The notes below the pieces were generated by a model. The model was given only the letters and a program-made list of their open reading frames with translations. It made no database searches and was not told where the DNA came from. From positions 3,448-25,171 of the forward strand of contig JAHBMJ010001892.1 in NCBI GenBank assembly GCA_018398765.1: a stretch of DNA of 21,724 nucleotides, given 5' to 3'. Of the stretch, positions 9,227 to 16,927 are shown in pieces. Each line of letters starts with the position of its first letter. The first letter of the stretch is position 1. This stretch comes from Chromera velia (Eukaryota > Sar > Chromeraceae). The position numbers and the translations under genes are program-made.

Positions 9227-9497
9227 CTACATTTCCGCTGCTCCTCTCTCCCCCTCTTCACCACCCAGGGACGGCAGCTGACATCCTCTACTGATTCCCA
9301 GCCCAACAGTGTCACGCTCTCTCTCTTTGTCTCCCTCCCTACGATCTTCTTTGTCGTCTGTCCTTCTTTTCTTTGACGGCTTTCGAGGATCCTGTTCCTT
9401 TTCTGCATCGTTAGAGTGTCACAACACTGAAGACTCCGTAATCTCCTCCCTGACCTGCTATGTAGGGTTTTTAAGCTACAGAGCATTCCTGACTGAC

Positions 9498-9859
9498 CTG
9501 GAAGTTTTGTGTGCCAGAGAAGTTTGCCACTGGCATGCTTTTTTTGACAGACTCTCTCTAAAGGCCCTTTCTCTCTCCTCATAATGACTCCCTCTCTTCC
9601 GATTCTCTTCCGCTCGGAGCTTTTCGTAGAATCCTCCCTTACCCTCTGTTGAGATTCTCTCTGCCTCCATCTCCTTTGCTCGTTTCATTGCCCTCAACTG
9701 ATCCCTCAGTAAGTCCACCTTCTTTTTTCTCTGGCTGTTCTCGCCCCCGGGGAAGAAGGGGATGTTCTCTCTCCGCATTCTATAGTTGGGTATGCGGATT
9801 TTGTCCATCCCTCCCATGGGCGTGCGTGTCTGCATCTGCTTCCGGAGATGCATCGACAA
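9498..9859 (-). CDS. charged coiled-coil exon of the minus-strand gene
   Basis: Open frame reading PMGGMDKIRIPNYRMRREN, then a Lys/Arg/Glu helix (KKVDLLRDQLRAMKRAKEME, then FYEKLRAEENRKRG), ending SLAHKTS before an AG|GTCAGT donor at 9497. Heptad-like spacing suggests a coiled coil or single alpha helix. It lies just downstream of the third CCCH finger but in a different frame from it. Its true 5' boundary is not determined. Confidence 0.45.
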
Positions 9860-9931
9860 ACACGCTCTTCATGAACTGCCAACAAGGACGTGTCTTGAAG
9901 TAATCCCCTGTGACCCTCAGTTCTTCAATTC
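9780..9931 (-). CDS. exon with third CCCH zinc finger (frame-disrupted)
   Basis: It starts after a CATGCAG acceptor and reads GIEELRVTGDYFKTRPCWQF. In CCCH arrays the EELR.T..Y.KT..C segment links one finger to the next. After Phe-Met-Lys-Ser the finger continues in another frame (VCRCISGSRCRHA) and then returns to the first frame at HAHG. Together the two frames supply a C-x9-C-x5-C-x3-H finger, but no single frame does. The first frame stops at TAG 9780-9782. CCCH fingers of this type bind single-stranded AU-rich RNA. See findings. Confidence 0.5.
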
Positions 9932-10020
9932 CTGCATGCGAGCAGAGAAACAGGGCGGCAGACATCAGAGCAAAACAGCATCAGATTGCGGAGGGGAGAG
10001 GGGAAGACCATGATCAATAG

Positions 10021-10076
10021 TAACACACACACACACACTCACACACACATACATACACACGCACGCACGCACGCAA
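10021..10076. repeat. (CA)n / (CGCA)n microsatellite
   Basis: CA repeats followed by CGCA repeats in the inferred intron between zinc-finger exons. Confidence 0.9.
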
Positions 10077-10257
10077 AGGAAAAAAGAAGAAAAAGGCAGA
10101 AAGAACAGAATAAAACATATGCAAACGAAGTTTAGATAAACGCAAAACATTGACAATAAAGGGGGCTACCGAAGTTGAAGCAAACATATACGCGATCATA
10201 AAACTTTGTGGGAGTATCCATACATCGACACATCGACACACCCAAGCAACCAACCAA

Positions 10258-10491
10258 CTATGTGCGAATGAATGTGCATGCGTCGCCTCTCGGGCACCCC
10301 TGCGTCTTTTCGTCCTCTGTTGCCCCTCCGCCCGCTGCTGCTTTTTTTGTTGCCGCACTCCACTCTGGGCACATTGAAGTCTTTGCCAAGTCCGGTAGTG
10401 CCTTCAGCTCGCTCCTGTCATGAGCGTACGGGCATGAGTCTCCCTTCAGACAACCCTTTTTGCTGTTCAGGTGAGAAAAACACATCTTGGT
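10258..10491 (-). CDS. exon with CCCH zinc fingers 1 and 2 (RNA-binding)
   Basis: It opens after AAAAG at 10492, phase 0, with TKMCFSHLNSKKGC. Finger 1 is complete: C-x9-C-x5-C-x3-H ending CPYAH. It is followed by RSELKALPDLAKTSMC, the standard linker into finger 2. Finger 2 has a long insert (Ala/Gly-rich) and then GCPRGDAC, but the final C-x3-H is lost because GAAT is tandemly repeated at 10266-10273 and shifts the frame, giving TFIRT and a TAG at 10258-10260. One copy of the four bases would read CTFAH with a one-base overhang, the phase the next exon needs. The family (TTP/CTH-like tandem CCCH) binds AU-rich mRNA and recruits decay factors. The donor would be a weak GTTGGT. Confidence 0.65.
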   Translation of the reverse strand, partial: TKMCFSHLNSKKGCLKGDSCPYAHDRSELKALPDLAKTSMCPEWSAATKKAAAGGGATEDEKTQGCPRGDACTFIRT

Positions 10492-10830
10492 CTTTTACCT
10501 GCAGGACAGGAGGAAAGACACGCGGAAGGAAATGACAAAGAAGCCGATGCATCCTTAACGTAGATAAATAAGCTCAAGCAACGGATCGCTGCTCCAGCTG
10601 CCACTCATTCGTTTCGACCTTCACCGACTTTACGTTGATCATGGCGACCACACTGAAGGAGGTTGAGGTTGGACCAGTAACTAATGCAGATCTACACATT
10701 CGGCATGCATGGGAGACCATCTGACGGACGGGCATGTGCTCAGTATTTTTACTTGACCCTAGCTGACGCCATCACGTCGTCATGCAAGGGGTATGAGAGG
10801 CTTACCGCACGAAAAGGGTTATCTCATGAC

Positions 10831-11465
10831 ATGCAAGGCATATCTGTTCCATGTGAAACGTCTCTCCGTCTCTCTAAGATCCATCCACTCCTCGACTGAC
10901 CACTGATACTCTTCCGTGTCTCTGTCGTCGTACCCGAAGTACGGAGGTCTTTTTTCTGTCTTCCTAGAGGAAGAAGAAGAAGAAGGACGGGGCCCTGTGC
11001 TTTGAAGGAGGAGGATGAGAGGGGAAGGAAACGAAGACGAACGATGCGCCCTACTGGCAGGTGCACATACTGCTGCCGACATGAAATACCCTTCCACACC
11101 CGCGTCGGACTCCCCTTCTGCTCCTGGGTCTGCCCTGTCTGAGTCTGACGGTGACGCGTGAAGATCTTCCATCCCCCCCCCAGAATGCTGGATCATTTCT
11201 CCGTCAAGGCGCTTTTCTATATCCTCTTCCCCTTCTTCCCTGTATCGAATGCGTCCAGGAAGAACAGCAGACAGACTTTGAAGTTCAATGTGCTCCCCTC
11301 CCTCCCCGATCCCCCCCTCCCCTTGTTCTTCATCGCAGGCACCCAATGACTTCAACGGACTCCCGTGAAGGTGAAGGGAACGTCTTCCTACTGACAGCCC
11401 AACAGCCTCTATCTTCAACACTGCACCCATCGTCTTTTGCTTGGACAGCTCGGGAACAGTGGGGA
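10831..11465 (-). CDS. acidic, low-complexity exon (D) between the duplicated domain and zinc fingers
   Basis: It follows an excellent acceptor (TTCCCCCCTACAG). Its first two bases complete the codon begun by the phase-1 donor of the exon at 11783-11894. It stays open for 211 codons to a candidate GTCATG donor at 10830 (phase 0), which matches the phase-0 zinc-finger exon. The sequence is Glu/Gly/Ser-rich and probably disordered, with a more ordered end (RPPYFGYDDRDTEEYQWS, then VEEWMDL). Without splicing the frame ends at TAA 10819-10821. An upstream ATG at 11518-11520 in the same frame is an alternative start if this is a separate gene. Confidence 0.55.
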
Positions 11466-11782
11466 CTGTAGGGGGGAATGAGATGGAAGAAGACGAGACG
11501 TGGAAACCAGGATCTCTCATCGAACTACCGCCCTCCTTTCTGTCGCTCTCTTATCGCTGCTTCCACGCGGCTGAGGGATCTCTCTCTTCCGTTCTGACCC
11601 CTCCCCCTTCCACTTCGCCGCTCTCTTCTCTGTCTCTCTTCCTGCTACTCACTACTACTCTGACGAGGTCCCGTGTCTCGCTGCCCTGTCTGTCTCCCTC
11701 TCCCTGGCTCCGGTCATCTCCTTTCTCACTTTCCCGTCCACCCCCACTGCATGCGCCTCTCTGCCCTCCCTCCAACATTTAC

Positions 11783-11894
11783 CTCGCCCTGATTTCCCCC
11801 GCCCGTTCAACAGTGCGTTCACCCTCTCATACGTCAAAGCCGAGCTCGCTCCCTTCAGTTGCGGAAAGAAGGAACAAATGTCCTTGCTTGCAGC
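11783..11894 (-). CDS. exon C' of duplicated domain (copy 1)
   Basis: Acceptor GTGGTGCAG, donor G|GTAAAT; 112 bases, phase 0 in, phase 1 out. The peptide AASKDICSFFPQLKGASSAL TYERV is clearly homologous to exon C at 13455-13575 (FFPQLKGASWALTYERV). The family is unknown. The phase-1 end fits exon D exactly. Confidence 0.6.
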
Positions 11895-12294
11895 CTGCAC
11901 CACACACAAAAGAGGGAAGACAAAGAAAAGGGAATCCCGCGTAGGCCGGGGTGGAGCTGGAAAACGAATGTATGGAGTTTGGGGTACGTCTCTGTGGGGC
12001 CTCCCCGTCAACTCTTTAATTGTCACGTGCATGGTCCCTCTCTTATATTCCTCCTCTGCCACGTCAACACTAGCTTATTGCGGCAGTACAGCTGAAGGGC
12101 TGTCCTAACTCAGTGAGTTTTTTCTTTCTCATGGCGGTTCTTTCGCATCTCTTCATCCTTCCTCCTTTTCTATCCCCCCAATCTAGCTTCGAAATAATTA
12201 TAGGTTTAATTTTCCCCCTCCATGCAGGCCCTCTTGAGGAGAGAATTTAAAGAGAGCCTGCAGGCTCTTTGACAAATGAGAGTTCCGCTCTGAC

Positions 12295-12444
12295 CTTCGA
12301 AAACTTTGTGTTCTCCAGCCTTCTCTCTTCGTACCACCGACGGTCCTTTTTCCACATCGGCAGACCGACAAACGCCTCTCCTATTAGATCGATGTCATTC
12401 CACAGGGGGAAACAGAAAAGGTCTCTCTCTTTGTAGAGAAATGT
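12295..12444 (-). CDS. exon A' of duplicated domain (copy 1)
   Basis: Acceptor CTGCGCAG, donor AAG|GTCAGA; 150 bases, phase 0 at both ends. It encodes KERDLFCFPLW, then IGEAFVGLPMWKKDRRWYEE and ends FSK. The aromatic-rich pattern (FCxPLW...VGL.xW.K.RRWYEER) is shared with exon A at 14052-14211. It has no ATG and its frame stays open past the donor to a TAA at about 12249. No family is recognised. Confidence 0.6.
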
Positions 12445-12780
12445 CTGCGCAGACAGAGATGGAAGAGCAAAAAGGAAGCTAACAAGTAAAGAAATGTGAG
12501 ACAGACGGACAGAAGCACGCAGCTGAGAAAAGGTCTACGGAGTGAGGAGCCTGATTGAATTACAAGTATGCAGCGTTTCGCTTCCTTCCGAAAATACAGA
12601 GTCGACAGAAAGGAAGAGGAAGGGAAAGACAAAGCGGAGGATCACACGTGTTGCTGCAGCTGCTCTTTGATGAGACACTTAACCCACTTCAGTGACGAAC
12701 ACCTCCCGATTGATCATTATGCCAATCAAACATGCACCTACATGATTCTCTGTGACTGTCTGCACTCCAAAGAAACCGAC

Positions 12781-13149
12781 CTGATACGAAACCTTTCCCT
12801 TTCCTGGGTGGTGCACCTGCAGAAAGCCCGACAAGGCGCTCAACCGCGTGGGCTCGTTGTGGTAGTAAAGGCAGAAGAACATCTTGCACACCCATTCACG
12901 TCGGACGTCCTCCTGTTCTGGGACCCTCGGGAGGGTGATAGGTGCATCTGGGTGGTAAGGGAAGTGAGGAGGCTGCGGCTGTCAGAGAGCAGCCACAGGA
13001 CTGAGCGTGCTGCTTTGTTGCTTCTTTGGAGACGTCACAGCGGCTCCGATCGAAGAAAGAAGAGCAAGGGAAGAATGAGGGTGCGTGATGGAGGGGAGAA
13101 GGATTTCGTTTGCCCCGGACAGGGCTCGAATGGAAGCAGAAGAGGAGAT
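12781..13149 (-). pseudogene. exon B' of duplicated domain (copy 1), with in-frame TGA
   Basis: Counterpart of exon B (14541-14906), nearly identical to it, with a CCCCCCAG acceptor and a CAG|GTCGGT donor. It is 369 bases, one codon longer than B, so the indel keeps frame. Codon 56 is TGA (12982-12984) where B has CGA. After the stop, the conserved part reads EDVRREWVCKMFFCLYYHNE and continues to GKGKVSYQ. The in-frame indel argues that the frame was under selection; the nonsense codon argues that this copy is now broken or skipped. Confidence 0.55.
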
Positions 13150-13454
13150 CTGGGGGGGGAGGGTTGTTCCTGTGGAGAGGAGCGACTTTCTGGAAGGGGA
13201 GGCGGGGAGGCGGAGTGTTTAGGCGTCTGAAAGGAGCAGTTGCTTCATCTGGGTCCTTTCTTTCGAAGCACCATCTCTGCTCCGTTTTGCAGGAGGGCCG
13301 ATCAATCCACTCTCTGTATCGTTTGAAATTCTTCCCCTATCCGTCTCTCCCCACTGTGTCCCCGTTTCTCTCTCCTGAGAGTCGGACACCAGAAGGGGCC
13401 TATAGGTGAGGGTGGCTGAGCCTGTGAGGGGCCGACAATGGACGAGGTTGCGAC

Positions 13455-13575
13455 CGTTTCCCCGCTGTGACTTCAACAGGGCCTTCACCGTGAATTTCAC
13501 CCTTTCATAAGTCAAAGCCCAGCTTGCTCCCTTCAGCTGCGGAAAGAAGGGGCGGGCGTCCTTGTCAGGATCCTG
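13455..13575 (-). CDS. exon C of duplicated domain (copy 2)
   Basis: Acceptor TTGTTGTGCAG; candidate donor G|GTCGCA; 121 bases, phase 0 in and phase 1 out, as for C'. It encodes DPDKDARPFFPQLKGASWAL TYERV and ends in a basic stretch. Because the downstream duplicate is spliced in phase 0, an alternative in-frame donor, CTG|GTGTCC at about 13389, would be needed to join exon B'; the frame is open that far. Confidence 0.55.
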
Positions 13576-14051
13576 CTGCACAACAAAAACAAAGAAGAGA
13601 AAGAGATCGAAGGGTAAGGTAAAAAATAGACAGAGCAGGCGATTTTGCACGAAAGGCATGAAGACTATGAGCGCCTAGGGCCATGAATGACGCTCGTCTC
13701 GGTTGGATACGTACCGTCATTCTTTCTGCATGAATTCTTTTTCTTTCAAGTTTTTGCTCTACTATTTTACTCCGCTGTCACATCACACGTCCACCCCAAT
13801 GCAACCCTCTCATCATGTACATTTGGCGGGGCCCTACTTCTGAAGAGCCGTCCTGCAGGACTCAGTGAGGCCTTCCTTTCACATCTTTTGATCTGTCTTC
13901 GGTCCCCTTCCCTCCCTTCTCTTTCTTTCTATCCCCCCACCAATCCTCTAAATAGACGAACGAAGCACGTAAGTCGCTTTTTCGTGCCCCTCGAAGAGAA
14001 AGAGAAGGCGTACTCTGCTCAGTCACACGTGAGAGTTCTGCTCTGATTGAC

Positions 14052-14211
14052 CTTCTTGAAGTTCGAGCTCTCCAGCCTTCTCTCTTCGTTCTTCGTACCA
14101 CCGACGTTCCTTTCTCCACAGCGTCAGACCGACAAGGGTCATCCCAATCGCATCTGTGCGCTTCCATAGAGGGAGACAGAAAAGGTCTCTCTCTTCGTCG
14201 AAGAAATTTTC
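14052..14211 (-). pseudogene. exon A of duplicated domain (copy 2), with 7-base frame shift
   Basis: Acceptor TGTGTGTGCAG, donor AAG|GTCAAT. It reads ENFFDEERDLFCLPLWKRTD and continues VGLTLWRKERRWYEER, homologous to exon A'. Relative to A' it has one extra codon near the start and a 7-base tandem duplication after WYEE (TTCGTTC on the plus strand near 14086-14094). The end of the exon therefore leaves the conserved frame and would read on to a stop. Without those seven bases the exon would be phase 0 at both ends, like A'. Confidence 0.5.
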
Positions 14212-14540
14212 CTGCACACACAGAAATCAAAGAGCAGGAGGGAAGCTGACGAGTCAGAAATGTGAGACGGACGGACGGAAGTGCGCAGCCGAGGAAGAGT
14301 TTGGAGCCTGCCTTGTTGGATTACACACACGCAGCCTTTCACTTCCTCCTGGGAGTAGAAATTCGATTGAAGGGAAGGCGGAGAAAGCTCAGCTGCTTCT
14401 TTTCTGACCAGACACTCATGCAACCCGCTTCAGTGACGAACACCTCCCGATTGATCATTATACCAATCAAACTTACAGGCAGGAAGAAAAGGAGGTTACA
14501 TATGATTCTCAGTCACTGTCTACATTCCAAAGAAACCGAC

Positions 14541-14906
14541 CTGCTTCGAAATCTTTCCCTTTCCTGGGTGGTGCGCCTGCAGAAAGCTTGACAAGGCGCT
14601 CAACCGCGTGGGCTCGTTGTGGTAGTAAAGGCAGAAGAACATCTTGCACACCCATTCACGTCGGACCTCCTCCTGTTCTGGGACCCTCGGGAGGGCGATA
14701 GGTACATTTGGGTGGTAAGGGAAGTGAGGAGGCTGCGGCTGTCGGAGAGCAGCCACAGGACTGAGCGTGCTGCTTTGTTGCTTCTTTGGAGACACGGCGG
14801 CTCCGATCGAAGAAAGAAGAGCAAGGGAAGAATGAGGGTGCGTGATGGAGGGGAGAGGGATTTCGTTTGCCCCGGACAGGGCTCGAATGGAAGCAGAAGA
14901 GGAGAT
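14541..14906 (-). CDS. exon B of duplicated domain (copy 2)
   Basis: Acceptor CCCCCCCAG, donor CAG|GTCGGT; 122 codons, phase 0 at both ends. The first half is Ser/Pro/Ala-rich (ISSSASIRALSGANEIPLPS). The second half is a conserved domain: PEQEEVRREWVCKMFFCLYY, then HNEPTRLSALSSFLQAHHPG and GKGKISKQ. The pattern of two helices with aromatic and small residues suggests a compact helical or winged-helix fold, but I recognise no family. Confidence 0.6.
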
Positions 14907-15146
14907 CTGGGGGGGGAGGGTTATTCCTGTGGAGAGGAGCGACTTTCTGGAAGGGGAGGCGGGGAGGCGGAGTGTTTAGGCGTCTGAAAGGGGCAGTTGC
15001 TTCGTCTGGGTCCTTTCTTTCGAAGCACCATCTCTGCTCCGTTTTGCAGGAGGGCCGATCAATCCACTCTCTGTATCGTTTGAAATTCTTCCCCTATCCG
15101 TCTCTCCCCACTGTGTCCCCGTCTCTCTCTCCTGAGAGTCGGACAC

Positions 15147-15386
15147 AAGTTGAAGTGCCACTTTTCGGATAAGTTGTGAGAGGCCTGGGTCGATGGGGGC
15201 CTTTAGGGCCTTGCTGAGGAGACGGCAGAGCTTCGTCTCCTCCTCTAAAGTGAAGTGAGGGTGCACCCCCTCCGAGTCGCTCTCCCGTCTCTCCGAAGGC
15301 CTGTCCAAGATTGAAAGCAGCCTGGGAGGAGCTTGAGCAATTGGATGAGACTGACCAGACTGACCTTCGAGGGGAAAGAAGGCAGC
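15147..15386 (-). CDS. exon E3, linker and helical segment
   Basis: Acceptor CTCGCAG, donor CTT|GTGTCC; 80 codons, phase 0 at both ends. A Gln/Pro/Ser linker (GQSGQSHPIAQAPPRLL) is followed by a helical segment (HFTLEEETKLCRLLSKALKA, then GLSQLIRKVALQL). Dcp1 proteins often carry a short C-terminal helical oligomerisation segment after a Pro-rich linker; the position fits but the sequence does not prove it. The right edge of the 1.76-kb duplication coincides with this donor. Confidence 0.55.
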
Positions 15387-15611
15387 CTGCGAGGTCGGTT
15401 GCTCTTAATTGTGTGATTGGTGGAGGGAAACTGAAAGATGTTGCGAATCCACCTGGGAGGGAGGGGCTAGACGTAACGGGGTCCGGAGCTAGGGGAGTGG
15501 GGGGAAACCTGGGGGGGGATTGAGGAGAACGGAGTCTAGGTCGGGTTCTGCCATGGAAAGACCGAATGACCCCATGGAAGCCCAACTTCTCCCTGAATCT
15601 CCTTGGGTGAC

Positions 15612-15778
15612 CCGCATCTCTGTCTCCTGATGGCTACCCTCCACTGTTCCATGCTCCTCCTGTCGGAGCTTCTTGTAAGAAACACCGTCAGCACTGACGG
15701 TTGAAGAATGAGAACGCCAAGTCACTCCCCCCATCCCTCCCTGACCCTGACCCTGACCCTGTACTGTTGAGACTGACG
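15612..15778 (-). CDS. exon E2, Gly/Gln/Ser-rich linker
   Basis: A very good acceptor (TTCTCTTCTGCAG) and a phase that exactly completes the codon left by E1 (G|CG). It encodes SVSTVQGQGQGQGGMGGV and then a Ser/Glu-rich stretch. The donor is uncertain: GTCACC at 15611 gives phase 0, matching E3. The frame remains open to a TAG near 15489. Confidence 0.5.
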
Positions 15779-16002
15779 CTGCAGAAGAGAAGTCCAAGAA
15801 ACCCCCTGCATTTCCGTGGAGCTGAAGAGACAAGCCCGGGTTCCCTACCATCGAGATCCTCCCCTTCCCTTTCTTCATCCCCCCGGGCTATCCAGAGCCG
15901 ACTGAGTGATGCCTTTGTCACCTTTCTTTTCTTGTCTCTCTGATCCTGGGGCACACTCTAAAAAGCTGTCGCTAGAAGGAGTGGAACCGGATTTCCTCTC
16001 AC

Positions 16003-16462
16003 CTTGGCTTTCTCTCTGCCTTTTTTTGCGTAGATAGGAATCCAACCCGTCCTTCGAAATTTCTCCTCCAGCAACCCTCACCACACGAACGATCTCAGTC
16101 CAAAAACCGTGACAGTTCTGTGTGTTTTCAAAAAGAAGACTGTAGAGCTGCTCTTCTGGGGATGTCAGAAAAAAGACGTTTGGTGCTTTCATACCCCAGA
16201 CGCCTCCTCCATCCACAGGGTATTCGAAATCTGCAGTAGTGCATCGAATGAGAAGTTTGACGCAGATGCCTCCATCGGGTTTCACAGCCTGTGCGAGATA
16301 AAGAAGGGCTGGATCCTCCTTCACCCTCTGCCAGCCGGTGCCCTTCTTGACCAACAGAATCGCCGTCCCACATTCAGAAGCAGAATGCACATCAGGCCAT
16401 GCCATGCAGAGACTCTCGAGCAAGTCACCATCATTTGCCTGACTCTCTTCCGGCCCCGACAT
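16003..16462 (-). CDS. first exon, EVH1/Dcp1-like domain (decapping cofactor type)
   Basis: ATG at 16460-16462 in a good context (AAAG ATG T); donor G|GTGAGA at 16002; 153 codons plus one base. After a short acidic lead the protein reads TAILLVKKGTGWQRVKEDPA, LLYLAQ, then ADFEYPVDGGGVWGMKAPNV, FFLTSPEEQLYSLLFENTQN and CHGFWTEIVRV. The order of strand motifs (V.LY...W.R...EG.L.+..R, then DFE...., then .IY.+WF.....C..I) is that of the EVH1/PH-like domain of Dcp1, the activator of the Dcp2 decapping enzyme in cytoplasmic P-bodies; Dcp1 itself is not catalytic. It ends in a Lys/Arg helix (LDSYLRKKRQRES). This is a pattern match by eye; another EVH1/PH-family member is possible. Confidence 0.6.
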
Positions 16463-16721
16463 CTTTGCGGAGGGGGAAGTAGAGAGAGAAAAAAATACAG
16501 ATACTTAATTGAGGAGACGCACGCAGCCTGAGATTCAATACTCGTATCAAGGACAGTGGAAAGTCGTTCTACTGGCATACATTTCGTGAGGCCACAAAAA
16601 CCGAAAATTAGTTGGCTTCAGGGCAAACACAGGGCAACCTGGAACATCCTGAAACATGCCTGGCATACACGTGTATTGATATGAAGAAAAGAAAAGGATC
16701 TGGCCTATTCTGGCCTGTATA

Positions 16722-16860
16722 GATGTCAGATGATGCATGGATGATGCCATCAATTGCCATCATCGATGCAGGATATACCATCAATTGCCATCATCGATGC
16801 AGGATATATCCTGCATCGATGATGGCAATTGATGGCATCATCCATGCATCATCTGACATC
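16722..16860. repeat. near-perfect palindrome with an internal 31-bp tandem duplication
   Basis: 16722-16746 pairs perfectly with 16836-16860, and 16778-16806 pairs perfectly with 16807-16835 with no loop. The only asymmetry is that the left arm carries two tandem copies of a 31-bp segment (16747-16777 and 16778-16808). The ORFs starting MMASSMHH on both strands are its mirror images. Confidence 0.9.
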
Positions 16861-16899
16861 CGGCATACATGAAAAAACCCTCAATCATCTGACATCCAT

Positions 16900-16927
16900 A
16901 TACCCCCTGAGCAAGCTCAGGAGGTAT
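16900..16927. repeat. short hairpin (CCTGAGC-AA-GCTCAGG)
   Basis: Arms of about 13 bases with one mismatch around a two-base loop. It lies 40 bases from the large palindrome and may be part of the same element. Confidence 0.6.

Larger units (their letters stand above)
11640..15146. repeat. 1.76-kb tandem duplication containing exons B-A-C
   Basis: About 13390-15146 and about 11640-13389 are tandem copies. The offset is 1760 at exon B, falling to 1757 after a 3-base indel. The right part (12804-13389 against 14564-15146) is nearly identical. Exons A and C and their introns are clearly diverged. The copies part abruptly at 13390/15147, right at a splice donor (GTGTCC). Confidence 0.85.

Noticed and set aside
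12568-13230. 220-codon plus-strand ORF, also repeated at 14619-14987
   Set aside because: Antisense shadow of exons B' and B. The minus-strand frame shows protein-like conservation and an in-frame indel.
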